A stretch of 64,000 nucleotides of DNA, taken from assembly GCA_026419775.2 (NCBI GenBank), contig JAOPGA020000651.1, positions 1-64,000 of the forward strand. Direction: 5' to 3'. Below are positions 39,901-50,407 of the stretch, piece after piece. The notes beneath the pieces were generated by a model. The model worked only from the letters and a program-made list of their open reading frames with translations, did not search any database and had not been told where the DNA came from. Numbering within the stretch: the stretch's first letter is position 1; each line of letters opens with the position of its first letter. Both the position numbers and the translations under genes were made by a program. This stretch comes from Acrasis kona. Taxonomy: Eukaryota; Heterolobosea; Eutetramitea; Acrasida; Acrasidae.

Positions 39901-42068
39901 ATGTCTAATCAACAGGTGCTTGTTCTAGTACTCTGTCTAGCAATTTTTGCGAAAACTCAAAATGTACAATCATTTGGTGAGAACAAGTGAGTCTTTGCTA
40001 TATACCTTATTCAAACTATCAATAGAGAGGGGCAATTGGGATTAGGTAACAATAGACCGAGATCTACTAGTCCCATGGATATAAAATCGAATACAATCAG
40101 AAGCAAGAGTATCTCAAAAATTGCGTGTGGTAGTGAACATGCATGTTTGATTTCGCAGGGAGAAGTTTACTCTTTTGGATTAGGAACGTAAGTATATAAA
40201 GTACATTAATTGGCTCACTATCACAGTTCAGGACAACTAGGAAGTAGCTCTTTCACTTCAAATAATGGTGCAGAGGTTCCTGTTTCAGGAATACTATCTA
40301 AGAGAGAAGCAGTACAAGTTACATGTGGTCGTTTTCATACTTTAGTAATAACAAGTGATGGAAATGCTTCCAGTTTTGGAGACAATTCGTAAGTTCAAAT
40401 TTAGCCGATCAACACATTAATTTTGTTCTAGATATTCACAACTTGGTGCAGGATTGTTATATGTCCTTTACTCAAAGATCTCAGTTCCAGTTCCAGTTGA
40501 TACTTCTTTTGCACTTAGAGGGAGAAACATAAATCAGGCAAGTTGTGGAGCTTATCATTGTATTCTCTTGACCTCAAGTGGTGATTTAGTTGGTTATGGA
40601 TCTAATTCGTAAGGTTCCTTATCGTTGTTATCTCACTTCTAGTTATGGACAATTAGGATTAGGATTCGTCAGCAATGTTCAAATTTCTCCCGCACACATC
40701 AACCTCCTTAATGAGTCAGTCTCTTTGGTTGCTTGTGGAGACTACCACACTATAGCACTAACGTCGTCTGGAAGAGTTATGACGTTCGGAGACAACGAGC
40801 AAGTCACATCTTCCAACATTTATTAATTCTGTCAGTGATGGGCAATTAGGATTGGGAAGTATTAAAAGTCAAAATAGACCAACATTTATTGAAAGTAGCA
40901 TTATGGCCGGTAAATTCTTTGTGAATGCAGCAGCTGGTAGTTCTCACACTATTCTTGTTGCATCTGATGGGTCTTTGTACTCTTTTGGATCTAATGATGA
41001 CGGACAATTAGGAGTTCCTGGCCCTGACAGATCCTCTCCAGTTCTAGTAAATTTCGATGGTAGAGTATCACAAGTAGCATGTGGAAGTAAACATAGTTTA
41101 ATAACAGACGATAACCAAGATGTTTATAGCTTTGGAGACAACGAGTAAGTTGAAATTACACATCAAGTCTAACAATTCAAAGTGAAGGTCAACTAGGGAT
41201 AAACAATAGGAATTCACGAAGTAGTCCGACTTTAATTCCAAATTTGTCTTCTTCACAAATGTCAGCGGGCAAATCATTTTCATTAGTATTGAGATCTACA
41301 ACAGTAGCTACTCCCTACTTTACAAGCACACCAACATCGACACCAACACCAACACCAACTCAAACAAATTCTTTAGAGACCACTACTGTACCAACTCAAA
41401 CAACAACCGTCGAAAGCACTCCGACACCTTCTGTACAACAAACTACATTAACCGCCACCGACACCCCAGCCCCAACTCCGACAGTTTCGACGATCTCTTT
41501 AACCACCGCATCTCCCATCATTCCCAGTCAGAAATGGTCACAAACAATTGTACTTATGAATGTCACGACCACATCAACAGGTGTCACACCTCCTCTCCTT
41601 GACGATTCTTTCCTAATCTTTAGTGATCCAAATGGTACAGCAACAGCAAAACTGGTTCCGTCTCAAAAGTCCATCAAGGACGTACAGGATCTTCAATCGG
41701 TCAACCTTCAGTTTGAAATATCCAGTATTACAAAAATAAATGATGCTGTGATTGGCATTGATGTTTTCTCCTCTCATGCAACAGTCGGATCCGGAAACAT
41801 AAAAATCACAGGTGAAGGGGTGTACAATTTTGACGCCACTTCTTTTTACAAAAATATAGTAAAGAGGTCTCTTAAAGGTGATGTTAACATTGATTTGACT
41901 TTTGGTGTCAGTAATTTGTCACCAGGTATTCCTGTATTTATAAAGCAAGGAAGTACTTCGTTGATTGTTAGAAGTGCTTCACTTGAGAGTGTGTCTATGG
42001 CAATGAGTTTAAAATCGACTGCATTGTCTTGTTTGATAGTTAGTATAGTTGTTGGATTGATGTTGTAG
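39901..42068 (+). CDS. Surface RCC1-repeat propeller with Thr/Pro stalk and GPI-type C-terminus
   Basis: Seven exons (39901-39986, 40026-40187, 40227-40388, 40432-40608, 40643-40798, 40836-41144, 41183-42068) give 645 residues. A signal peptide (MSNQQVLVLVLCLAIFAKTQ) precedes about seven RCC1-type repeats with motifs such as SFGxNxxGQLGLG, IACGSEHACLI and VACGDYHTIALTSSGRV. Introns are 34-43 bases and all phase 2; they fall at the same point in the repeats, inside 'FGxN|xGQLG'. One intron has a GC donor (40799). After the propeller come a Ser/Thr/Pro-rich stretch (STPTSTPTPTPTQTNS) and a roughly 150-residue beta-rich domain. The C-terminus is hydrophobic (STALSCLIVSIVVGLML) with no cytoplasmic tail, so a GPI anchor is likely. 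RCC1 repeats are best known in nuclear Ran exchange; an exported one is unusual. Ligand unknown. Confidence 0.88.
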
Positions 42069-42106
42069 TGAATATGTTGACAATGTAATAAAAATTAACA
42101 ATTTTT

Positions 42107-42682
42107 TTATTCTGGAATGTATAATTCATCCCAATGTGATAGAGGACATGGCCTTCTCTCAAATACTACATCATCGTGTATGGCTAAGGTTATCTCAGCT
42201 GTTGTGTACACTTTATTTCCCTCTAACAAATGACCACCGAATGCCTTTCCTTCGTGGTCTGAGATGCATATGTGAATGTGTTGGCCTTGATCGGATATGC
42301 ATCCAACTAAGGACACAATCTCGTAAAATCCTAGTAGATTTCCGAATGATGTTGAATTTGCATACCTTATGTGCGCTTTTGTAAGGCTTCCTACGCAGGA
42401 AACAATTGTAGCAGCACTGATTCTATTTTCTCTCGCAAAATTTTCCAGTTCCTTGTATGGATCTTGACCAGGAACAAGTCTTATGGTTACAAACCTGGTG
42501 GACGTGGAACAGCTTATGGTGCCCTTTTGTCCTCTCCATTTCGATATTTTTGATCTTACCAAGCCATTAAACCTTGAATACAAAGCGATCGTCGCTATCG
42601 ATGTGGCTGCCGATACAAGGCATGTCATGAGGTAAGAGTTCATTTTGTAAGCAGTCAACTTTATAAGGCAAACAATCCTCAT
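42107..42682 (-). CDS. PPC/DUF296-domain protein with N-terminal hydrophobic segment
   Basis: A 191-residue intronless protein from the ATG at 42682; ATG at 42643 is an alternative that keeps the membrane segment (MNSYLMTCLVSAATSIATIA). The PPC domain (about 55-185) is clear: RFVTIRLVPGQDPYKELENF, then IVSCVGSLTKAHIRYAN, and GQHIHICISDHEGKAFGGHL followed by YTTAEI. In plants this trimeric domain is fused to AT-hooks in nuclear factors; stand-alone versions occur in bacteria and protists. The conserved His residues may bind a metal. No AT-hook is present, and the membrane-anchored arrangement suggests a different, non-DNA role here. Confidence 0.85.
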   Translation of the reverse strand: MRIVCLIKLTAYKMNSYLMTCLVSAATSIATIALYSRFNGLVRSKISKWRGQKGTISCSTSTRFVTIRLVPGQDPYKELENFARENRISAATIVSCVGSLTKAHIRYANSTSFGNLLGFYEIVSLVGCISDQGQHIHICISDHEGKAFGGHLLEGNKVYTTAEITLAIHDDVVFERRPCPLSHWDELYIPE

Positions 42683-42736
42683 CAAACCCAAATCTGAATT
42701 TATTAATTGGTACCAATACAGTGTTCGCGTTAACTT

Positions 42737-43618
42737 TTAAATTACATCTTCCGGTAAAATCACCGGGTCACAACTGACGGTCTTCTTTTTAGGATACCTT
42801 GTGATTTTTAGTGCTGGTCTTTGAGTAAGTTTTTTTTCCTTTTTATTAGTGTCCTCACAAACTGGTTCAGCTATTTTTATGTTGTTCTTGTTCCTCTCCT
42901 TTTCTAATTGTACACGTAATTCTTGGATTGTTGCGGTGTTTGCCTCTATGAGAAAGTCTCTTCTTTGTACTTCCTCAAACATTCCCTGAATCATTTTCTT
43001 CATTTCCTCACTGTCTTGCTTACTCGATTGTGATATCTCGGTCGAGTCCGTGAGAAGCAAGTTAAGAAAATTACTGATTTTTTTGCTCTGTCTCATTGCC
43101 GCTTGTTGCTCCTGACTATATTTTAGGTACCCTGCGTGTGTAAGGTAAGCATCGAAATCATCTGACTCTACAAATTGAGTCCATACCTGGCCTCTGATTT
43201 GGTTCTCAATTTCGGTTGCCACTTTGCTGAACAAGGTAGCAGCAGGAGATTCCAGGTTTTTGTAAAACACGTCTAATGTAGCTGCTCTGTTTTCGCTAGA
43301 CAAGTTTACTTCCCTCTTTGAGTCTGGCATTACATATTTCTGTATCATCGCTGAAGCACAAGCCTTAATTTCCTCCATTAATTTCAAGATTAGAAAATCA
43401 TCTTCAAGGGTTGATAATTTCTTATGAAGTTCCAAGTAATGAATATTGTCTTGAATGAACAGCACCAGCTCCTCTACTAAACATGTGCGAGAATACTTTA
43501 CGAATGTCTTTTTCAAGTTTTAGGTTAGAGCAAACGAATAATATTATCTTACCTCCCACAAAGGAGCATCCTTAACAGCCTCATCGAAGTAGAAGCACTT
43601 ATACAACTTTCTGGTCAT
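42737..43618 (-). CDS. RGS-domain protein with coiled coil
   Basis: Exons 43618-43553 and 43507-42737 with a 45-base intron give 278 residues. The RGS fold spans about 12-135: LWETFVKYSRTCLVEELVLF, then a helix with ACASAMIQKYVMPDSKREVN (matching 'IYxxYIxxDAxxEVNLxxxxR'), and WTQFVESDDFDAYL (matching the final 'PRFLxSxxFxxLL'). The segment 175-220 is a coiled coil (MFEEVQRRDFLIEANTATIQ). The tail is basic. RGS proteins speed GTP hydrolysis on G-alpha subunits and so end chemotaxis or other receptor signals. Gene start chosen at MTRKLYKCFYF because the frame upstream closes. Confidence 0.8.
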
Positions 43619-43635
43619 TTCTGTCAAGTAGGGCC

Positions 43636-43740
43636 ACGTTGACTGATGGTGACATCAATGACTTCTCCGACCGGAATTTTAGTACGACAACTAATACCAA
43701 TTATATGGATTATAAGGTTGTCAACGTGGTTGTGGGGGTT
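43636..43740 (+). pseudogene. Possible MORN-like relic
   Basis: The plus-strand frame reads ATLTDGDINDFSDRNFSTTT and later NYMDYKVVNVVVGV before a stop. TDGD and YMDYKV resemble the MORN-like units near 37.5 kb. No start codon or further frame. This is the weakest of the three fragments. Confidence 0.2.
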
Positions 43741-43811
43741 TGAAAGTCAACGAAAATCAAAGTAGAGGTTGAATCGAACACATTGTTTGAAATTTTTTAT
43801 CCGACAAAGTA

Positions 43812-43845
43812 AATCAACCTAAGATCAACCTAAGATCAACCCAAA
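43812..43845. repeat. Short tandem repeat (AATCAACCTAAG, about 3 copies)
   Basis: A 12-base unit, (A/G)ATCAACCTAAG, is repeated nearly three times about 55-85 bases upstream of the calponin-homology gene's ATG. It may be a promoter element or chance duplication. Confidence 0.7.
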
Positions 43846-43896
43846 TTTTTATTTACAGTAAAGCATACCGTTACTTTAGTATAATCATAAACAATT

Positions 43897-44793
43897 ATGT
43901 CAGACAGAACGCTAAAGGAGAAAGAGACCGAGGTAGTTAAATGGATCGAAAAAGTAACCGGTGATAAAGCTTCGAAGCCCAATCAAATCTCGAGCTTCAA
44001 GGATGGAAAGACTCTATGTAAGCTGGTAAATACTGTCAAACCAGGTACCATCAAAAACATTAACCAAATGGATATGCCTTTTGCTCACAGAGAGAACTTG
44101 GTTTCGTTTATGAAGGGAGCGAAGACTTTGGGACTCCCGGAGCACGAGACATTTGATACTAACGATTTATATGAAGATAAGAACCTTGCTTCAGTTTTGT
44201 TATGTCTAGAGTCTTTTGGAAGAGTTTCTCAAAAGGTCCCTGGATACAAAGGACCAACGATCGGAGTCAAGCTAGCAGATCAAAACGTGCGTGGTGCTCC
44301 AACAAACACAGGTCCCGCACTTGGACTTTTGGAGAGTAAAATGATGGAGATGAAGCCTCAAAATGACATTTCTTACAAACATGAGATCATCAAACAACCA
44401 CAAGAGTGGCAATTAAGAAACGCCCCAAAGGCAGTCCAACAAAACCAACCAAACAATCCTTCATCTTCTATTGGGTTGTTTGAAAGCAAATTAAAAGATT
44501 TGAAGCTCGAGAACGAGACAAGTATCAGCAGACAGATCATCAAGACTCCACAGAAGGAAAGTACAACCACATCCAGTGTTCCTCAACCAGTACAAGAGCA
44601 GCCACGAGTAATTGGAAAATTGGGCCAACCTAAGCCACCTGCTCCATCATCTCCAACTACCTCATCGCCATCAACATCCGCTTCAAAAGGAATTGATGTG
44701 GACGCACTTCAAAAGCTGGCAGACTTGAGAGATAAAGGAATATTAACCGAAGAAGAATTCACTGCAAAGAAGAGACAACTTTTAGGCTTGTAA
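43897..44793 (+). CDS. Calponin-homology protein with calponin-like repeats and SHOCT end
   Basis: A 298-residue intronless protein. A type 3 calponin-homology domain spans about 5-112 (VVKWIEKVTGDKASKP, FKDGKTLCKLVNTVKPGTI, FMKGAKTLGLPEHETFDTND, VLLCLESFGR). Two similar motifs follow, GLLESKMMEMKPQNDISYKH and GLFESKLKDLKLENETSISR, in the place of calponin actin-binding repeats. A Ser/Pro-rich linker leads to a C-terminal LQKLADLRDKGILTEEEFTA, a SHOCT-type module (about 270-297). The protein should bind actin filaments; SHOCT is a short helical motif often placed at the end of oligomerising or membrane-related proteins in bacteria. The pairing with a CH domain is unusual to me. Confidence 0.88.
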   Translation: MSDRTLKEKETEVVKWIEKVTGDKASKPNQISSFKDGKTLCKLVNTVKPGTIKNINQMDMPFAHRENLVSFMKGAKTLGLPEHETFDTNDLYEDKNLASVLLCLESFGRVSQKVPGYKGPTIGVKLADQNVRGAPTNTGPALGLLESKMMEMKPQNDISYKHEIIKQPQEWQLRNAPKAVQQNQPNNPSSSIGLFESKLKDLKLENETSISRQIIKTPQKESTTTSSVPQPVQEQPRVIGKLGQPKPPAPSSPTTSSPSTSASKGIDVDALQKLADLRDKGILTEEEFTAKKRQLLGL

Positions 44794-44809
44794 TATTAAA
44801 AGCATTTTA

Positions 44810-46778
44810 CTACTTTTTGTTTTTTGTCTTCAAAGCAATCATACCAACAGCGCCTAGATTAAAGAAGATGAAAAAAGAGGGGTTATGCGTATTTTTGACG
44901 TCTTTGAACTCCATGTCTCCTCGAAGAACGAACTTTACTTGACCAGGAGAAATTATTGGCATCACTTTTATCCTTATTCTCAGCTTGTTGCCTTTTCTCT
45001 CTATTATGTGGGCAGGATCATCTTTTTCAGTTAACTCTTTGTCAGAATCATCGTTGTTGTAAGATCTTTCTGATAGGGGATCTAGACCAGAAGACTCTTT
45101 TAGAATTATTGGAGTTTTCGGTGTGGTAACCATAGCTGTTGTCAAGTTAATGTCATCCAGACCAACTTGCGTTAGAGTTAATTTCACCATTTCAGATTGA
45201 GGGTTCACAAGCAGCAGTTTTAAAAATGAATGCTCTTTGTGTTGAAGCGTTGGAAGATTCAAAACAGTGAACCTTGGTATGAATCTTGTTGAGTTTGTGT
45301 TAATATCAAAATCTATGGAATCCTTTTTGTTTTCCCTGCGGACCATCAATCTATCTCCATATCTTTTCTGACATTTTGTTATAAGATGTTTACGCTGAGG
45401 TTTTAGCGTATCGACATAAAGACTGGAGAGCTCTGGCCGCTCCAACCTCTGTTCAAATGTGACAACAGAGGAGTAACTGAAATTGGAATTTTGGTACATT
45501 GCTACATCTGGATCATATTCCGATATCATCTCCTTTAGTGAGTGAGATTCATCAGTTTGTGGTAAATTTGTCTTGGTTGATTTTTCTAATAAAGACTTCT
45601 CTAGTTTTGTCAAATCGAAAGAATCCAACCGTAATCTGTCTATTGGCGCCATGCTCAACGATAACTCTTTAGAGTGTCTTTTGCTCTTCTCTACTGCAAT
45701 GTTGTTCTTGGAGATGAAATCTTTAATCATTAGTATTTTCTTCTCGGTGTTATTAGCCAATTCAATTTCGCTCTCTTTAAGCGTTTCTACAAGTATTAGT
45801 GAATCATGTGAGTAAATCTTACCAAATAAAATCTTCATAGATTTATCGCGAAGACCTACATCTATTGAATCCCACTTACAAAAATGGCACTTGAACATGA
45901 ATTCTCCCTCCTGCTATTGTTAGTTTGGTGACAAATGGACATACATCGAAAATAACGACTAGTTTAGATGTACATATAGGACATTCAAAGCAATAAGAGC
46001 ACATTCCTCTATTCAGCTGCGCTTCTTTAGAACTAAATATTTCTAGAAGACACTCTGGACAAAGAAAGCTATGAATCTCCTCCTTCAGGTGAAGTTTGGT
46101 AACAAATTTATGTGAATGGGTGTCATAATACAGATCTTCCAGTTTTAGCTAAATGTTGATAGATAAAGTATAGATGTTTTTGTTACCTGAGATGCTAGAT
46201 CACAACCGTAGAGTACTGAGACTTTGTTCAAATCTTCGTCTCTGGACTTGTTAAATGTTTTAGTTGGCTTAACAGTTATAATGCCCATGTTTTTAGAAAT
46301 GTCTAAAGTTTGCGATATATTCGGTGGCGGATAGGTGAAGGAACACCTTAAATACATGATCTTCTTCGTTCTCATGCTATTAGATTCTGACATTGTATTT
46401 GGTCCTGTAAGAGCATGGGGGTCGGTGGCAGTTTTGTATATCACTTCCAACATTTCTGCATCTAGACCGCCTTTTTCACTATAGGTGTCATTTGGCAACA
46501 GAGTAACTAAAATTGAATAATTAGCATTTCACAATAAAAGTTACTTTGAACTCTAACAGAAGTTTTTGGAAATAATATTGCTGATGACGGTTCAATATTA
46601 AAGCAGAACGGTGATGGATTTTTGATTGAAAACGATATAAACTCATGATAGTTGCTGTTAAAGACCAATAAATCGTGAACTACTTTGTTTTCTCGGGGAT
46701 CTATATTATTAGATATACTGTTATACCAAACTTACTAGGAAAGAATAAACCCTGGCTAGGTTCTACTTCAATCGACAT
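44810..46778 (-). CDS. DCTN4: Fusion of MSP/VAP-like domain with dynactin subunit p62 (DCTN4-like)
   Basis: Five exons (46778-46736, 46700-46545, 46506-46187, 46148-45945, 45913-44810) with introns of 35, 38, 38 and 31 bases give one 608-residue frame. Residues 1-130 follow the major sperm protein/VAP pattern: IEVEPSQGLFF, then HEFISFSIKNPSPFCFNIEP, SSAILFPKTSVRVQITLLP, YLRCSFTYPPP. From about 160 the sequence fits dynactin p62: CPECL, CSYCFECPIC and CHFCKWDSIDVGLRDKSMK, later FEQRLERPELSSLYV, KHLITKCQKRYGDR, FTVLNLPTL and a C-terminal beta-rich segment. p62 is a pointed-end component of dynactin, the dynein adaptor. The first Cys pair of the usual zinc region is missing. The genes may be separate in other organisms, but all junctions here keep frame. 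Divergent neighbour starts 53 bases away. Confidence 0.75.
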
Positions 46779-46831
46779 TTTGCACCAATCAGTTGACTTG
46801 AGCTCTCGTAATCAATTGTTATCGTTAAATC

Positions 46832-48994
46832 ATGAGCGATACAGCTGAACCTGATACACTGGAACAACGATTAGCCAGAAGGAGAACTATGAGGGAAAGA
46901 AGAAGTACAGGATTTGGAGAATCTATGGATATGTCCTCTCCACTTTCTTCAAGCCCATCTGATACTGGCGAAGAGGACTCTGTTAAAAGCAGACTCAGCA
47001 GGAGAAGAAATTTGAGCAAAGGCAATTCAGACGAAGTTAATCCTGCGTCATCGTCTCCTCCCGCTACCTCTTCCATGGCGACTTCCCCTCCGAGTGATAA
47101 TAGCTCACCCTCTTCTTCATTCAGGGAAAGGAGGGCAACCAGATTAAATTTGAAAAAGCAACAAGAGGAGGAGTTAAGCAATCAAACAGCACCTCTTAAT
47201 GATAAAGCACAATTAGAATCAAATGAACCAATTAAAAAAGAGGTAGTGGAACCATTACCAGAACAGAAGAATCAAATTGTTGAGGGAAAACAAACTACTG
47301 TTGAACCAGTTCCGGAGGCACCATCCAATGTCGACGAATCTCTAGATTCTAAGACAGACTCCAAAGTACTTATTCCCTCTCTAGACTTCAAAGATATAGT
47401 TAAGAATAGCGAACCAGAAGAAAAAGAAACTCAACAGCCTTCCCAGCTTAAGAAAAGATCACCTATAAAAAAACAAAAAGACGAACCCATAAATGTACAC
47501 TCGAATACAGATTTTTCCCAGCAGAGGTCGCCAACAAAATCATTTGATGATGTTTCAAATATTGGAGAGAGGATGTACCTAAAGGGTAAGGATTATATAG
47601 CCTTCCACGAAGCAAAAATGGACAACAAAAGAAAGAAACAAACAGAGGAGGAACTTGCTAGCTTGACATTTAGACCTAATATAACGGACAAGGGCAAGGG
47701 CGTTTCAAAACGCGACGACCAATATCTGTACAACAAGGACTGGAAGAGCAAAGTAGATGAAGAAGTACAAAGGAAGAGGGAAGCGAAGAAGCTCGAGGAG
47801 GAGGACATAAAACCTTTCAAGATAGAAATGAACAGTAAGAGTAGAGCAATAGTAGAAAAGAAAAAGAAAGAAAAGCAATACGTAGGACCAATATCTGGTT
47901 GGGAAAAGAGATTTGACGAATACAGTAGTCATAGCAATAAAACTTTACCCCAACAAAATTTCTCTCCCAGGATTAACGAACACTCAAGAAAGCTGGCAGA
48001 ACACAAGATTACTAGCAATGAAAGCACATTCGAAAGGTTATACAATAACTCATCAAAGAGGACAGAAATTGTAGAGGATACCCCAACCAAGCCCTCTCCA
48101 CATAAAAAATCTGAACACGAAATGAGCAATTTTGTTAACTATATGCTCTCAAAAGGAGAGGAAATTGAAAGGAAGAAATCAGAAACCAAATCAAAATTGG
48201 AGAGCGAACAAACTCATAATCCAAAGATCAATGAAACATCTTTGAGAATAGCTAAACATACAGTAAGGAAGCCGCTTTATTCGCCAATAACAGTGAGATC
48301 TCACTCATCTGCTTCTCTACTGCACAAATCTTCTGTCGAACGTGATAGCAATCCTTTATCAAAGTCTTTCAATGTCAAGCTGAAATCGAATTTTGATAAT
48401 AGAATGCTTGCCCAAGAAAGGATAAAAAGAGAACGCATAGACTATATGAAGAAGGTACAGGAAGAGGAAGAGTTAAAGGAGTGCACTTTTAAACCTGCTG
48501 TAAATAAAAAGAGCATGGAAATGGCGCTCAACTTTTTAGTTGATGATAACGATGATTACGACGATTATGATGAATTTGAAATGGACTCACCTAAAAGTGG
48601 ATTCAGCCCCAATTCTCTTCACAGCTTTGAAAAATCAAAAATGTTATTGACATCCAGGAGCACGCCCGGCAGGATAACACACAGTAGTAGCGTAAATTCG
48701 CCTTTATTAACCAAACAAATGCTTGGACAGAGCAATTTACTGCCCAATAGAAGGTTTGATTCTTTTGGCGAGTCGGCATCGCAAAAATTACCTTACAAAA
48801 AAGAGCCATCGTCTAGAGGTAGGATTTATCGAGAGTATGATGAAGATGATGAAGATGACGAACAAGAAGAAGAAGAGCTGGAGGACACAGTTCGGGGCAG
48901 AGGAAGTGATGAAGGATATTTAAATGTATTAGAACAAGAAATGAAATCTGCTCTCGCTGATTGGACGAGATTGGAACAGATGCACATGCAATAA
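46832..48994 (+). CDS. Ciliary-type protein with FxPxIN repeats
   Basis: A 720-residue intronless protein. Residues 1-110 hold two Arg-rich motifs (LEQRLARRRTMRERR and VKSRLSRRRNL) and Ser/Pro linkers. From 260 on, several short repeats follow the pattern '(T)FxPxIN-xSxxIA/LA': LTFRPNITDKGK, FSPRINEHSRKLAEHK, HNPKINETSLRIAKH and CTFKPAVNKKSMEMA. Repeats of this kind occur in many flagellar and basal-body proteins of protists. Helical acidic/basic stretches lie between them. The C-terminal region has an acidic run (EYDEDDEDDEQEEEE). The product is probably microtubule or axoneme associated; this is inferred from the repeat type. Stop overlaps AATAAA. Confidence 0.7.
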   Translation: MSDTAEPDTLEQRLARRRTMRERRSTGFGESMDMSSPLSSSPSDTGEEDSVKSRLSRRRNLSKGNSDEVNPASSSPPATSSMATSPPSDNSSPSSSFRERRATRLNLKKQQEEELSNQTAPLNDKAQLESNEPIKKEVVEPLPEQKNQIVEGKQTTVEPVPEAPSNVDESLDSKTDSKVLIPSLDFKDIVKNSEPEEKETQQPSQLKKRSPIKKQKDEPINVHSNTDFSQQRSPTKSFDDVSNIGERMYLKGKDYIAFHEAKMDNKRKKQTEEELASLTFRPNITDKGKGVSKRDDQYLYNKDWKSKVDEEVQRKREAKKLEEEDIKPFKIEMNSKSRAIVEKKKKEKQYVGPISGWEKRFDEYSSHSNKTLPQQNFSPRINEHSRKLAEHKITSNESTFERLYNNSSKRTEIVEDTPTKPSPHKKSEHEMSNFVNYMLSKGEEIERKKSETKSKLESEQTHNPKINETSLRIAKHTVRKPLYSPITVRSHSSASLLHKSSVERDSNPLSKSFNVKLKSNFDNRMLAQERIKRERIDYMKKVQEEEELKECTFKPAVNKKSMEMALNFLVDDNDDYDDYDEFEMDSPKSGFSPNSLHSFEKSKMLLTSRSTPGRITHSSSVNSPLLTKQMLGQSNLLPNRRFDSFGESASQKLPYKKEPSSRGRIYREYDEDDEDDEQEEEELEDTVRGRGSDEGYLNVLEQEMKSALADWTRLEQMHMQ

Positions 48995-49103
48995 AAAAGT
49001 TTTGTATATCACATTTGATTGTTGAGTGATGGTATCCTATTGACCCGCAAAGAAGTTTTGTTTTGAAGTTCGCATTACAAAAGCAACCAAATCAAAGTGA
49101 AAA

Positions 49104-50363
<1,260 letters not shown>

Positions 50364-50407
50364 ATATTTCCGATTCTAAAATTAAGTTTGTTTTTGTAAG
50401 CATCATC

